Shown here: positions 18,701-27,313 of the stretch, piece by piece
Numbering within the stretch: position 1 is the stretch's first letter
How the letters are laid out: the number at the start of each line of letters is the position of its first letter
Assembly (NCBI GenBank): GCA_964606695.1
Contig: CAZSHG010000001.1
Coordinates: forward strand, 155,628 to 219,627
Origin: CAZSHG01 sp964606695 [NCBI: uncultured bacterium]
Lineage (GTDB): Bacteria > UBP14 > UBA6098
Direction: 5' to 3'
Length of the DNA stretch: 64,000 nucleotides
Notes under the pieces: generated by a model
Told to the model about the DNA's origin: nothing
The model's database searches: none
The model's input: the letters and a program-made list of their open reading frames with translations, nothing else
Made by a program: the position numbers and the translations under genes

Positions 18701-21370
18701 GCGGATCATTTTTCCTTCGATATATCGCCGTCCTGCCCAGAAGGACATGAGGTTACTTTCACGGTCGATTGGGACTGCTACTGCGGTTCCGGATCGGATA
18801 ATTTCACGGTTTCTGTCGGCGGCCCGAAACCCGAACTGGTAGACGTCCCACCGGCGGGCATCGACGATGCGGCAGGCGACGGCGACGGTTATCCAGAAGC
18901 TGGCGAGACTGTCGTTATGTCGGTCGATCTCCGCAACGACGGCACCGAAAACGCTACGGGGGTGAGTGGACGAATTACAGAATCGGACACTTATATTTCA
19001 ATAACGGACAATGCCTCAGACTGGCCGAATATCGATATCGGCGCGACACAGACATCGTTGAGCGATCATTTTGAATTCACGATCGACTCTTCGACGCCAT
19101 GCGGACATGCTGTAGATTTCACACTGATAGACACCTGTAATACCGACCGTATCGATACGAATATTATCTCGGTGACAATCCAGAGTCCCGACGCCGATCT
19201 TTCGGAAAACGGGATTACTATAGTAGATGCCACCGGCGGGGACGGCGACGGTATTCCCGAAGCGGGCGAGACTTTCAGGATGGTCGTTGCGCTGGACAAT
19301 AATATCGTTACAAACGCGCACGGCGTTTCTGGAACGATTTCCACCGGCGACGCTTACGTAACTATAATCGACAACTCCGCCGATTGGCCCGATATTGCCG
19401 GGCTCGGGAACGAGAATACTATTGCACCGCATTTCACATTGGAAGCCGATCCATTGACGCCCTATCTTCACGATGCTTCGATTACGCTGAATTGGACTTC
19501 GTGGTGCGGTTCCGGTAGTGAACCAATTACGCTGACAATCGGCGATCCCTCGGATAACGCGCCGGGAACTCCTGTTCTCGACCGTCCTTTCCCCTTCGAG
19601 CGAATCGGCGACGGCGCCGCATCGACCGAACCTGACCTTTCATGGGTCGTGCCGGTGGATTTGGACAGCGACGAACTCCATTTTGAATCCCGGTTCGGCG
19701 AGAACGAAAGTATGGCCGGCGCGACAATTATCGAGAGTGTTTCCGACGCTACTGGATTTTCGCCGTCGCCGCCCGTAGCGGAAGGTTCAGGCATGGCTTC
19801 ATACGGTGTCAATTCGCAGGGTGAAGGGGCATTGTCGAATGGAACTTCTTATTGGTGGGACGCGCGCGCTTTCGATGGAAACCGTTGGGGGACTTATTCG
19901 TCCAACAGGTCCTTTACGATAGATACCGGACAAAGCGAATCCGACTGGTTCCAAACGACCGATGCCCAATTCCAGACGGGAACCGTTACCGATCTCACAG
20001 TAGCAAGCGACAGGGTGATTTCCGGCGAGGGTGTATCGATCATTTTCGAGGACGATTTTGAGGGATACGCATCTCAGGCGGAATTTGAAGACGAATGGAA
20101 TACAAGCGGAAGCCATTACTCGTGGCAGACCGGAGATTACCATTCGTCTAATCATTCCATTCGGATAAACGACGGGTCAACCTCCGCCAGAAGTTATTTT
20201 TATCATAGTTTCACGGAAATTTCCGAAGGCTATATCGAATGCTGGTCGATGACGGAGAACACGTCTGACGAGCAGGAGATTCTGAGAGTATATAACAATT
20301 CTTCTGAAAGAGTCGGCCAGATATATTACAGGTCGGGATATGTGGCGTATTGGGACGGTTCAAGCAGGACGAATATGATGGCTATCGATCCGGGAGTTTG
20401 GCATAATTTCAGGATGGAATTCGACTGTGGAACGGATCAGATTTATGCTATTATCGACGGCACTTCGACTTTCGGCCCCTTCGATATGATTGTGGCATCT
20501 ACTGCCCTTCAATTCGTATTGTCCGGTTCATATTCGACAAACGGTTATATCTGCGATTCATATTTCGACGATTATCTTGTCTGGCAGGAGGGCGGCGCGA
20601 GCGAGGGGGACATCATTTCGGAACCGATCGTTCTGGATTGGAACGACGGGATGACGGCGTGGAACATAGCTACATGGACACAATCAGCCGGCGATTCGGT
20701 TGTTTTCGTATGCGATTATCGAAGCGGCGGGGCATGGACACCTTTCGATTCCGCAACCACAACCGCCACGTCCGGGACGTTGGACATTTCCAGTTTGGCA
20801 GGAGCCGATACGATAAGACTTCGTGCCAAATTGACGACATCCGGCGGCGAACAGGCCGAATTATTCGATTGGTCGGTCAGCTGGGCGGCGGGGATGTTGG
20901 GTATCGAGGTATATAAAGGTGGTCCCGCCGGGCCGTTATACAGCACGACCACATGGGATATCGGGCAATTGGACGAGGGCGCGGAAGTCATAATGACTAC
21001 CGGCGAAAGCGCATATATTAAAAACACCGGCACCGTCCCGATCGACGTCAGATTGAAGGCCGAAACTTCGACATGGACTCTGGAAAACGCCGCCGGAACA
21101 GACGCAGTTTTATTAATGGGGCTTTTCGATCTCGATACCGAGCCGCCGATAGTAGCCGATTATAATTCTCCAACGGACGTACTGAACAATGTGTTCAAAG
21201 CATCCGGTGAAACTGACCCGGAATCGTTCGCCAGCGATGTTTCAAACGGAGTGGATATAACTATAGGCGGCGGAAGATACCTCTACCTGTATTTCGGCGC
21301 GCCCACTTCGAATAGCGTATCCACCCAACAGATTATCACCGTGACGGTCGAAGCTCAGTCGAGTATGTAA
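15773..21370 (+). CDS. giant secreted subtilisin-like serine peptidase (S8) with Asp-rich repeats
   Basis: 1865 residues with an N-terminal signal peptide. The S8 triad is complete: Asp275 (SSDTGID), His338 (GHGSHVNG) and Ser550 (GGTSMSSP). A P-domain/PPC-like beta region follows. Four tandem repeats of about 120 residues then begin near residues 777, 900, 1020 and 1141, each opening with a DD-G-GDGDGYPEPGE motif that could bind Ca2+. An FN3-like module with a D-P-D-L-S-W-V-V pattern precedes a LamG-like jelly roll (about 1424-1606). Unlike its neighbours it has no PNPFN sorting domain; it ends ITVTVEAQSSM. Secretion is clear, but the retention mode is unknown. Co-transcription with the C25 peptidase is likely. 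Confidence 0.9.
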   Translation: MSGRNILFPMILVLISIYSLSATQLPRHASELVNFSIQPFESSKGIPAAPVPGLAFKGFDRDYGYYIVQFSVPLDNRVREKVLGAAKGTPLGARSFGFVPDNCLIYRLSAESLDDVRALPEVRWVGEFEPQFRLDKRLLDDPEPPDPDGRMKIFVNLFSGEDIDDFINSLVDYKPKVIETGTNKRHEFVLFSIDPEIERKFAIAISNYEGTEWTDRRMPKYPNNDWSRWINQSYNTSGMGSVGSGWYAQMSADAPHTPIHRRGLYGEGELVGSSDTGIDYESVYFCDTSPTSPPFIDYGTSTNWTSTVSDNGHRKIRAYSKHTVDGTATDYRDTHSGHGSHVNGSIGGNDEDHTPPSTTFDAGDGMAQLCRLVFSDLEPTSTDALYIPSDLGNTIFKYAYNHGARLHTNSWGSRYSSGGTHPYNSESQDVDDFTWDNKEFLIFFSAGNSNTYYSWYPPDGINGEGLGKNIVTVGAAEAGAGSDYTSWTNPGSTVDNNPEDNAEFSSHGPSSEGQMKPNLTACGGWYIFSADADDGASNCHTGIEYMGGTSMSSPTSAGLAALVREYYSDGFYPSGAPVPGDAFDASAALVKATLEASCRNMTGEYTIDAFNNSGHSDVPSNGQGWGRITLDDALYFDDTYGTDSRNLEVYDVSPGFSSTGTDHYVISCGPSTSESFKVVLSYSDYPSTPGAYSVVNDLNLEVEVNGDSYKGNVFPSSGARSQTGGSYDDLNVDEVVWLNGSTVSTKQVDVYVHCTSVPYGPQPYALVIVGDLSPNEPNLIYYNHTIDDGTGDGDGYAEKGESITMPIWLENVAGSAPATSVTGTVSESDPYINFTDNSLTWPDIAPGDNEMSNVNHCKFDVADDDATCGHVATVIIDWVAGGGLYTGTDSFDVTLGCPSPVLEYDSHVIDDGSGGDGDGYPEPGESIVMPVSLTHVSGANAQDVTGTISESDAYITITDNSAFWPDIAIGGMEQSLADHFSFDISPSCPEGHEVTFTVDWDCYCGSGSDNFTVSVGGPKPELVDVPPAGIDDAAGDGDGYPEAGETVVMSVDLRNDGTENATGVSGRITESDTYISITDNASDWPNIDIGATQTSLSDHFEFTIDSSTPCGHAVDFTLIDTCNTDRIDTNIISVTIQSPDADLSENGITIVDATGGDGDGIPEAGETFRMVVALDNNIVTNAHGVSGTISTGDAYVTIIDNSADWPDIAGLGNENTIAPHFTLEADPLTPYLHDASITLNWTSWCGSGSEPITLTIGDPSDNAPGTPVLDRPFPFERIGDGAASTEPDLSWVVPVDLDSDELHFESRFGENESMAGATIIESVSDATGFSPSPPVAEGSGMASYGVNSQGEGALSNGTSYWWDARAFDGNRWGTYSSNRSFTIDTGQSESDWFQTTDAQFQTGTVTDLTVASDRVISGEGVSIIFEDDFEGYASQAEFEDEWNTSGSHYSWQTGDYHSSNHSIRINDGSTSARSYFYHSFTEISEGYIECWSMTENTSDEQEILRVYNNSSERVGQIYYRSGYVAYWDGSSRTNMMAIDPGVWHNFRMEFDCGTDQIYAIIDGTSTFGPFDMIVASTALQFVLSGSYSTNGYICDSYFDDYLVWQEGGASEGDIISEPIVLDWNDGMTAWNIATWTQSAGDSVVFVCDYRSGGAWTPFDSATTTATSGTLDISSLAGADTIRLRAKLTTSGGEQAELFDWSVSWAAGMLGIEVYKGGPAGPLYSTTTWDIGQLDEGAEVIMTTGESAYIKNTGTVPIDVRLKAETSTWTLENAAGTDAVLLMGLFDLDTEPPIVADYNSPTDVLNNVFKASGETDPESFASDVSNGVDITIGGGRYLYLYFGAPTSNSVSTQQIITVTVEAQSSM

Positions 21371-21375
21371 CGTTT

Positions 21376-21644
21376 GGGGGCGTCGAGCGGCAAAGGCATT
21401 TCCTCCTGAAAATATTGACTATACTTTTCTTATTAATTTATATCCTATCCACAGCTTTTTCCCGCATAGGCCTTTGCCGCCTGGGGCAAATCGCTAAAAC
21501 GAGTTCTCACTGTATTCGGCCAATTCCACCGGCGATTTGCCCCGCCCCGCTATATTTTATAGCAGGATGTGTAGTCGCGTTAGGGCTCAATATCTAATTT
21601 AACGGTTACTTCAGGGTCAGGCGAGTAGCGGGGCCGACGCCCCC
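21376..21644. repeat. intergenic four-way-junction element B (GGGGCGTCG family)
   Basis: Outer stem GGGGGCGTCG (21376-21385) pairs with CGACGCCCCC (21635-21644). Inside are three arms. Arm 1 is GCGGCAAAGGC (21387-21397) with its complement at 21470-21480 and a 72-nt loop. Arm 2 is GGGGCAAATCGC (21483-21494) with its complement at 21532-21543 and a 37-nt loop. Arm 3 is GCCCCGCTA (21544-21552) with its complement at 21626-21634 and a 73-nt loop. Only three bases at the junction are outside stems, and two of these (A21386, T21482) can pair across a bulged C. It fills the gap between the convergent peptidase and ABC-F genes, beginning 6 nt after one stop and ending 11 nt before the other. No coding sequence is seen. 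Confidence 0.75.
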
Positions 21645-21654
21645 CGGCCGTGGA

Positions 21655-23556
21655 CTATCGCTCAGCCAGGATTTGCTCGATCTCGTCCCACCTGTCGAGT
21701 TTCGTTTCGAGCTTTTCGGTCAGGCTATCGTATTCACGCTGGAGCGCAAACATTCGGTTCCAATCGTCGGCCAATTCGCCGTCGGACATAAGTTCCATCA
21801 CTTTTACACGTTCGGTTTCGATAGAATGGACTTCCCGCTCTATCTCCTCGAGTTCGTGGCGAAGCTTGAAAACATTGACCGATTTCGACGTCGATTTTTT
21901 TGTTGGAATGGTTCTCTTCCTTTTCGTCCGATCCGTTTTCTCTTCCGCGTTTGAGGATATGGATTTCTCGCGGAAATAAGTGCGTCGTTCGAGATAGAAC
22001 TCGAATCCGCCGTCGAAATGACGAATTCCATCCGGTTCGAAAGCTATTATTTTATCGATGGTCTTGTCTAAAAAGTATCGGTCGTGACTGACTATAATCA
22101 ATGTTCCCTCGTAATCGCGCAACGCTCGTTCGAGGGTTTCTCGTGAAGGTATATCCAGATGGTTCGTCGGTTCATCCAGTAGGAGGAAATTCGATTTCGA
22201 CAGGAGGAGTTTGAGCAGAGCCACCCTGGCCATCTCGCCACCGGAAAATGTCGATAATGGGCGAAAAATCGTGTCGTCGCCACGAAGGGAAAAAAGGGCA
22301 AGAGAGCTTCTAATAGACTCTTCGCCCATTGCCGGTTCGAGATCGTGGATTTCTCTGAAAGCCGATTTCGATTCATCGACGTCGGCGAGATTCTGGGAAT
22401 AGAACCCCATCGAAATACCCGTGCCGACACGCACAGTGCCCGAATCCGGTTCGCGCCTGCCCGCTAAAATAGACAATAACGTGGTTTTGCCACAACCGTT
22501 TGGTCCGACTATTCCAATTTTCTGTCCCCTCGTAACGAATAGACTAAATTCTTCAAAAAGCGTTCTGCCACCGACTTTTGCGGAGAGATTTCTCACTCGA
22601 AGGACGTCGTCGCCACCGCGAGCCACCGTTTTGAACCGGAGTTTTATTTCGTCACCCCTCGGCGGAGGAATAATCCTCTCGATTTTTTTCAGCATCTTAC
22701 GGCGAGATTGCGCCTGTTTTGTCTTCTGGCCGGCGATATTTCGCCGTATGAACTCCTCTGTCCGTTTGATTTCGGCTAATTGATCCTCGAATTTTTTCAG
22801 GATAGTCTCGTCCAACCGATCCCGCTCCTCGCGATAAACGCTGTAATTCCCGTCGAACCTCGTGATTTCGCCTCCCCGCACCTCCAATATTTCGTCGCTG
22901 ATTTCGTCGAGGAAAAACCTGTCGTGCGATACGACAATATATGTCTTGTCGCAGTTCTTGAGATAATTCGCGAGCCATAATAGGCCGTCGTAATCGATAT
23001 GATTCGTCGGCTCATCCATCAGCAGGACATCCGGGTTTTGAAGAAGCAGGCTTGCCAACGCGGCACGGTTACGCTCCCCGCCGGATAACCTGTCCACGGG
23101 AGTATCGAACTGCGATTCGTCGAAACCGAGACCTCCGAGCACCGATTCTATGCGATTGCCGAAATTGTAACCGTCCAACTGGCAAAATCTATTTTCGACA
23201 GTTTTATATTCGTCCATATCGTTCGGATCGAGGCCGCCGAAAGTCAGTTCTCGCATCTTTCTTTCAATTGATGGTATCTCCGGATGGCTATCGTGAATAG
23301 CTATTACCAGCGGTTTATCCCCGCTTAACCTGTGTTCCTGATGTAGCAGGCCAATTCTTATTCCTCGCTGGCGATGCACGAGTCCGGAGGTCGGTTCTAA
23401 TTCCCCTGAAATCACGGATAGCAATGTGGTCTTTCCCTCGCCGTTCATTCCAACCAGACCGAAATGGTCATTCTGCTCGATGTTCAAGACGATGTCCTCG
23501 AGAACCGGACCTGCGCCGAAATCGACCGTTATGTCATCTAAATTAATGAGGGGCAT
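21655..23556 (-). CDS. ABC-F family ATPase (ribosome-associated, Uup/EttA-type)
   Basis: A 633-residue protein with two ABC ATPase domains and no membrane segments. Walker A motifs are GMNGEGKTTLL and GPNGCGKTTLL, signatures LSGGERNR and FSGGEMAR, and Walker B/H-type ends DEPTNHID and DEPTNHLD. The ~80-residue linker between the domains is rich in Arg/Lys (the P-site tRNA interaction motif region) and a charged C-terminal coiled coil follows. ABC-F proteins act on the ribosome E site. The precise subfamily cannot be assigned by eye. It lies 4 bp downstream of priA on the same strand. Confidence 0.92.
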   Translation of the reverse strand: MPLINLDDITVDFGAGPVLEDIVLNIEQNDHFGLVGMNGEGKTTLLSVISGELEPTSGLVHRQRGIRIGLLHQEHRLSGDKPLVIAIHDSHPEIPSIERKMRELTFGGLDPNDMDEYKTVENRFCQLDGYNFGNRIESVLGGLGFDESQFDTPVDRLSGGERNRAALASLLLQNPDVLLMDEPTNHIDYDGLLWLANYLKNCDKTYIVVSHDRFFLDEISDEILEVRGGEITRFDGNYSVYREERDRLDETILKKFEDQLAEIKRTEEFIRRNIAGQKTKQAQSRRKMLKKIERIIPPPRGDEIKLRFKTVARGGDDVLRVRNLSAKVGGRTLFEEFSLFVTRGQKIGIVGPNGCGKTTLLSILAGRREPDSGTVRVGTGISMGFYSQNLADVDESKSAFREIHDLEPAMGEESIRSSLALFSLRGDDTIFRPLSTFSGGEMARVALLKLLLSKSNFLLLDEPTNHLDIPSRETLERALRDYEGTLIIVSHDRYFLDKTIDKIIAFEPDGIRHFDGGFEFYLERRTYFREKSISSNAEEKTDRTKRKRTIPTKKSTSKSVNVFKLRHELEEIEREVHSIETERVKVMELMSDGELADDWNRMFALQREYDSLTEKLETKLDRWDEIEQILAER

Positions 23557-23560
23557 GATA

Positions 23561-25981
23561 TTACAGCAATGTAATGGGATCGACGATCAGTTTAAAACTG
23601 ACATCGCCACCCCAGTTAGAGAGAAGGCGTTTGGCTATTTTCACCGTGATACCTGAACATTCTGTTTTAAGCAATAAATGCCAACGGTAATTTTTCCGTA
23701 GTTTTGTCAGAGGACAGGATGCCGGTCCGAGAATACGGTATTTATTGCCGTCCCGGTCGATCCGGGCGAGTTCACGAGTTAATCGGAAGATATTCGTGCG
23801 AACTGCGGAGGGGTCCTCGCTACGCGCTACAATACGCAACATCCTGCTGAATGGAGGATATTTCAACTCCTCGCGCGATTTCAATTCCACGTCGAAAAAG
23901 GATTCGACATCGCCGTTGACCGAGAAATCTACGGCGGCAGAATCGGGACGATATGTCTGGATGATAACTTCGCCGCGAATATCGCTCCGTCCGGCTCGGC
24001 CAGAAACCTGAGTCAATAGTTGAAATATCTTCTCCCCGCTACGGAAATCGGGTATGGTTAACCCTATGTCCGCGTTGAGAACTCCCACCAGAGCTACGTC
24101 CGGGAAATCGTGTCCCTTGGCTATCATCTGAGTTCCAACCAGAACAGCTCCGGGCATTTTCGAATATTCACGCAGGACTTTCGCGTGACCCTCCCAACGA
24201 GCCGAATCAGCATCAAGGCGATAAATCTTTTCCGGCGGAACGAGTTCCTCGAGCTCCTCCTCGATCCTCTGCGTTCCGTGCCCTCTATATAAAAACTCGG
24301 AGTTTTTACAATTAGGGCAAATATCGGCGGGTCGTTCTTCATGCCCGCAATAATGGCACCGCAAGGTCTTATCGATGCTGTGGTAGGTTAACCCGATGCC
24401 GCAATCCTCGCAAATAGGGATATATCCGCATTCCTGGCATTGAAGATATGATGAATATCCCCGCCTATTCAATAACAACATCGCCCGATGTCCAGAAGAA
24501 ATCGTCTCCATCAATTTCTCTTTCAACGTCATCGAAAAGGGCGAGAAATTCTTATTCTCCTCCCGTTCCTCGACCATATCTACGATACGCACCCCGGGTA
24601 ATTCCGCACCGGGCACCCTCTCCGGAAGTCTCAACAACTTATATTTGCCTTCACGGGCGTTATGGTAACTTTCCGCCGAAGGTGTCGCCGTGCCGAGCAC
24701 TACAGGACATTTTTCGATGTAACCTCTCATCACCGCGACATCGCGTGCATTGTAATACGGCGGCGGCTCGTCTTGCTTATACGAAGTTTCGTGCTCTTCA
24801 TCGACGACTATCAGCCCCAAATTTTGCACAGGTGCAAAAACCGCACTACGAGGTCCTATAGCTATTTTTAATTCCCCGGACAGCAGTCGCCGCCAGGAAT
24901 CGAAACGTTCCCCCGGTTTCAGCCCCGAATGTAGAATCGCTATTTCGCCGGGGAACCTTTGTTCAAACCTCTGCCATAATAGCGGAGTCAGGGCGATTTC
25001 CGGAACGAGAACTAACACTCCCTGGCCTTTTGACCGAGCGTATTCCGCCGCACTGAGGTAAACCTCCGTCTTGCCGCTTCCCGTTACTCCCCAGAGAAGC
25101 GAGGTCTCGAATTTGCCCTTTTTTATCGCGCCCTCGATATGTTTCAAAGCCTTCGCCTGCGCACCAGTCAGGACAAGCTCTTCCGGAGAAGGGGCTACTA
25201 TCGGCTGATATTCTATTCCCCTGATCACTTCTTCTTCGATAACCTCGACCCACCCTTTGTCAATAGCGGCTCTGACCGGCCCCGCACCGAATTCGGAGGA
25301 TAATACCCGTCGTGGATGATTCCCAAATTTTTCGATAATAAACTCCAGCAACGCCGCCTGCTTGTGTGCGTTCCCCGGAAGGTTATCGAGCTGTTCGCGC
25401 AATTCTTCCCTGTCGAGGATAGGTTTTATTATCGCCCGCGTTCGGATTTTTTTAGTCGCCCTAACTTCGAGCCGAATTCGCACAAGCCCGCGCGAAATCA
25501 GCTCCTCCAGCGCGGAATTGAATCCGCTCGAACCGACCTTCTTTTTGAGCCAATTCTCCGGGATATGTGCTCTCTGGCGTATCAGATCGAGCATTATTCG
25601 AGATTTCTTCGGCAGACCTTTAACATCGCCGTCCTGGCTGAATTCGATAATATGTTCAACGTCGTAGCCCAATCCTCCCGGAAGCGCGGCACGAAAGGCG
25701 TCCCCGGGCGAACAGGCATAGTAGTCGAACAGCCATTTCAGAAGCTCCACTAATTCGGGCGAAAACACCGGCTCGTCGTCAGGAATCGTCGAAATCTGCC
25801 TGATTCGCTTTATATCGGTTTTATTCGACAGGCCGATTATAACGCCCGCGGTGTGAGTGTTTCTGAATGGGACGACCACGCGCATCCCCGGACGAACCTC
25901 TCCTTTCGCCCATTCGGGGATTTCGTAAGTCAATAAAAAATCCGGGCCTCCCGGCAACGCTATTTCAGCATATTTTCCGAT
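23561..25981 (-). CDS. priA: primosomal protein N' (PriA helicase)
   Basis: A superfamily 2 DNA helicase that restarts collapsed replication forks. Walker A is GVTGSGKTEVYL and the DEAH-type box is VVDEEHE. The zinc-binding cysteine set CQECGYIPICEDC ... CHYCG ... CPNC is present, followed by the helicase C-terminal motifs (GTQMIAKGHDFP, QVSGRAGR). The first ATG/GTG/TTG codon of the frame (TTG 25957) has no RBS and would cut the conserved N-terminal strand. In frame 8 codons upstream, an AUC codon (25981-25979) sits exactly 6 nt after GGAGG (25992-25988). This gives I-G-K-Y-A-E-I-A-L-P-G, as expected for PriA. I therefore extend the gene to 25981. Confidence 0.93.
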   Translation of the reverse strand: MGKYAEIALPGGPDFLLTYEIPEWAKGEVRPGMRVVVPFRNTHTAGVIIGLSNKTDIKRIRQISTIPDDEPVFSPELVELLKWLFDYYACSPGDAFRAALPGGLGYDVEHIIEFSQDGDVKGLPKKSRIMLDLIRQRAHIPENWLKKKVGSSGFNSALEELISRGLVRIRLEVRATKKIRTRAIIKPILDREELREQLDNLPGNAHKQAALLEFIIEKFGNHPRRVLSSEFGAGPVRAAIDKGWVEVIEEEVIRGIEYQPIVAPSPEELVLTGAQAKALKHIEGAIKKGKFETSLLWGVTGSGKTEVYLSAAEYARSKGQGVLVLVPEIALTPLLWQRFEQRFPGEIAILHSGLKPGERFDSWRRLLSGELKIAIGPRSAVFAPVQNLGLIVVDEEHETSYKQDEPPPYYNARDVAVMRGYIEKCPVVLGTATPSAESYHNAREGKYKLLRLPERVPGAELPGVRIVDMVEEREENKNFSPFSMTLKEKLMETISSGHRAMLLLNRRGYSSYLQCQECGYIPICEDCGIGLTYHSIDKTLRCHYCGHEERPADICPNCKNSEFLYRGHGTQRIEEELEELVPPEKIYRLDADSARWEGHAKVLREYSKMPGAVLVGTQMIAKGHDFPDVALVGVLNADIGLTIPDFRSGEKIFQLLTQVSGRAGRSDIRGEVIIQTYRPDSAAVDFSVNGDVESFFDVELKSREELKYPPFSRMLRIVARSEDPSAVRTNIFRLTRELARIDRDGNKYRILGPASCPLTKLRKNYRWHLLLKTECSGITVKIAKRLLSNWGGDVSFKLIVDPITLL

Positions 25982-25992
25982 GTTATTCCTCC

Positions 25993-26018
25993 AAAAAAAC
26001 AGGAACCCGCCGGGTTCC
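25993..26018 (-). terminator. intrinsic terminator of the TPR lipoprotein gene
   Basis: On the minus strand a 7-bp stem GGAACCC/GGGTTCC with loop GGC is followed, after TG, by seven T (25999-25993). The T run directly abuts the priA Shine-Dalgarno GGAGG (25992-25988), so the terminator sits in the priA leader and either insulates it or could modulate its read-through expression. Confidence 0.85.
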
Positions 26019-26047
26019 CATTTGATTTTACTAATTCCGGCGCGGAA

Positions 26048-27223
26048 TTATTCTCCACATGCATCCAATCCGGCTTGAGCTTTTTCCGCGCCTGCAGGGT
26101 TGTCCACCTCGTTATAAGCGACTTTGAGGACTACCCAGGGCGCGCACCATTTCGGGTATTTTTCTGTTACGGGTTCGAGTTTTTCTACGGCCTGTGAGTA
26201 TTCGCCCTTATCCATCAATTCCAGGGCTTTAGCCACCTTTTCGGCGGCGGAACCCTTTTCGCTTGCTCCCATTCTTTTCAAACTAATAGTGAACTGCACC
26301 CATCCGAGTGTATACTGCGGATCGTTTGCCACCAGTTTCTCGCCCCTGGCGGCGGATTCTTCGTATTTTTCGGCCTTGTATAACGCCACGGTAAGGTTAT
26401 ACAGCGCGTCGGTATTGTTCGGGTCGAGATCTACCACTTTCTGGAAATACTCCGCGGCGGCTTCATAATCCTGTTTGCCGCTGAATAACAACGTCGCGTA
26501 GTCGAAAAATACGTCGGGATTATCCGGGAATTCCTCCATAGCCTTATTGAGAACACCCTCCGCCTCGCCGGTTTTCCCCTGTTGCATATAAACCCTGCTC
26601 TGCAGGAGATAGATATCGACGTCGGGCTCACCCTCTTCGATGACCTTGCCCAATATCTCCTCCGCCTCGCCCGCATTACCGGAACTGAATTCCCGGACAG
26701 CGACGGTTTTAGCATACTCGAGATTAAGGGGGTCTAATTCGTAAGCTTTTCTGTAAGCGGAATATGAATTCGCCATATCTTCCACCTGGTCGTAGAAATA
26801 CGCCAGATTAATCCACCCGTCTATGAACGTCGGGTCAACACTTACCGCGGTTCTAGTTCTTTCGATGGCTCTTTCCCACTTCTCCTGCTTGCCATATTCG
26901 ATCCCTCTTTCGAAATACACGGCGCGTTTTTCCGTCCTCCAGACATCGATATCTTCCGCCATAGTGCTGTCCAGCTCGAGTGCCGTGTCAAATGCTTCCG
27001 ACATTTCATCGAGGCTATCCATTTCGGCGTATAGTTTGCCCATCGTCAAAAAGACATCGGCGTTGTCCGGCTCGTTTTTGGCCGCTTTTTTCAACTGCTC
27101 GAGGGCGGCCGGATAGTCCTTCTGTTGGATATATACCTTTGCAGATGTCATCTCGGCGCTCTGGCAAGCCAGGAATGCAATTCCCAGCGCAACAACCAGG
27201 AGAATTATAAATCTCATAATCAT
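26048..27223 (-). CDS. TPR-repeat lipoprotein
   Basis: A 391-residue protein with a lipoprotein signal (GIAFLAC, acylated Cys about residue 20) and roughly nine tetratricopeptide repeats, recognisable by recurring L-P-N/D-A and Y-x-A-A-E-Y-F-x-K spacing, e.g. DYEAAAEYFQKVVDLDPNN. GGAGG lies 4 nt before the first ATG and 10 nt before a second (27217); either may be used. TPR lipoproteins usually serve as envelope assembly scaffolds. The specific partner is unknown. It ends with the terminator at 25993-26018. Confidence 0.85.
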   Translation of the reverse strand: MIMRFIILLVVALGIAFLACQSAEMTSAKVYIQQKDYPAALEQLKKAAKNEPDNADVFLTMGKLYAEMDSLDEMSEAFDTALELDSTMAEDIDVWRTEKRAVYFERGIEYGKQEKWERAIERTRTAVSVDPTFIDGWINLAYFYDQVEDMANSYSAYRKAYELDPLNLEYAKTVAVREFSSGNAGEAEEILGKVIEEGEPDVDIYLLQSRVYMQQGKTGEAEGVLNKAMEEFPDNPDVFFDYATLLFSGKQDYEAAAEYFQKVVDLDPNNTDALYNLTVALYKAEKYEESAARGEKLVANDPQYTLGWVQFTISLKRMGASEKGSAAEKVAKALELMDKGEYSQAVEKLEPVTEKYPKWCAPWVVLKVAYNEVDNPAGAEKAQAGLDACGE

Positions 27224-27313
27224 TATACCTCCATCTAATCTCGATAAACTAATAACTTAATTAACATACAATTTTAGCTTTTTGCACGCAAGCTTTTTTC
27301 CTATAATTTTCCT

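Noticed and set aside
18101-19545. Repeating DNA of ~360 bp as a non-coding repeat array
   Set aside because: It is an in-frame protein repeat in the subtilisin gene with diverged DNA, not an intergenic or CRISPR repeat.
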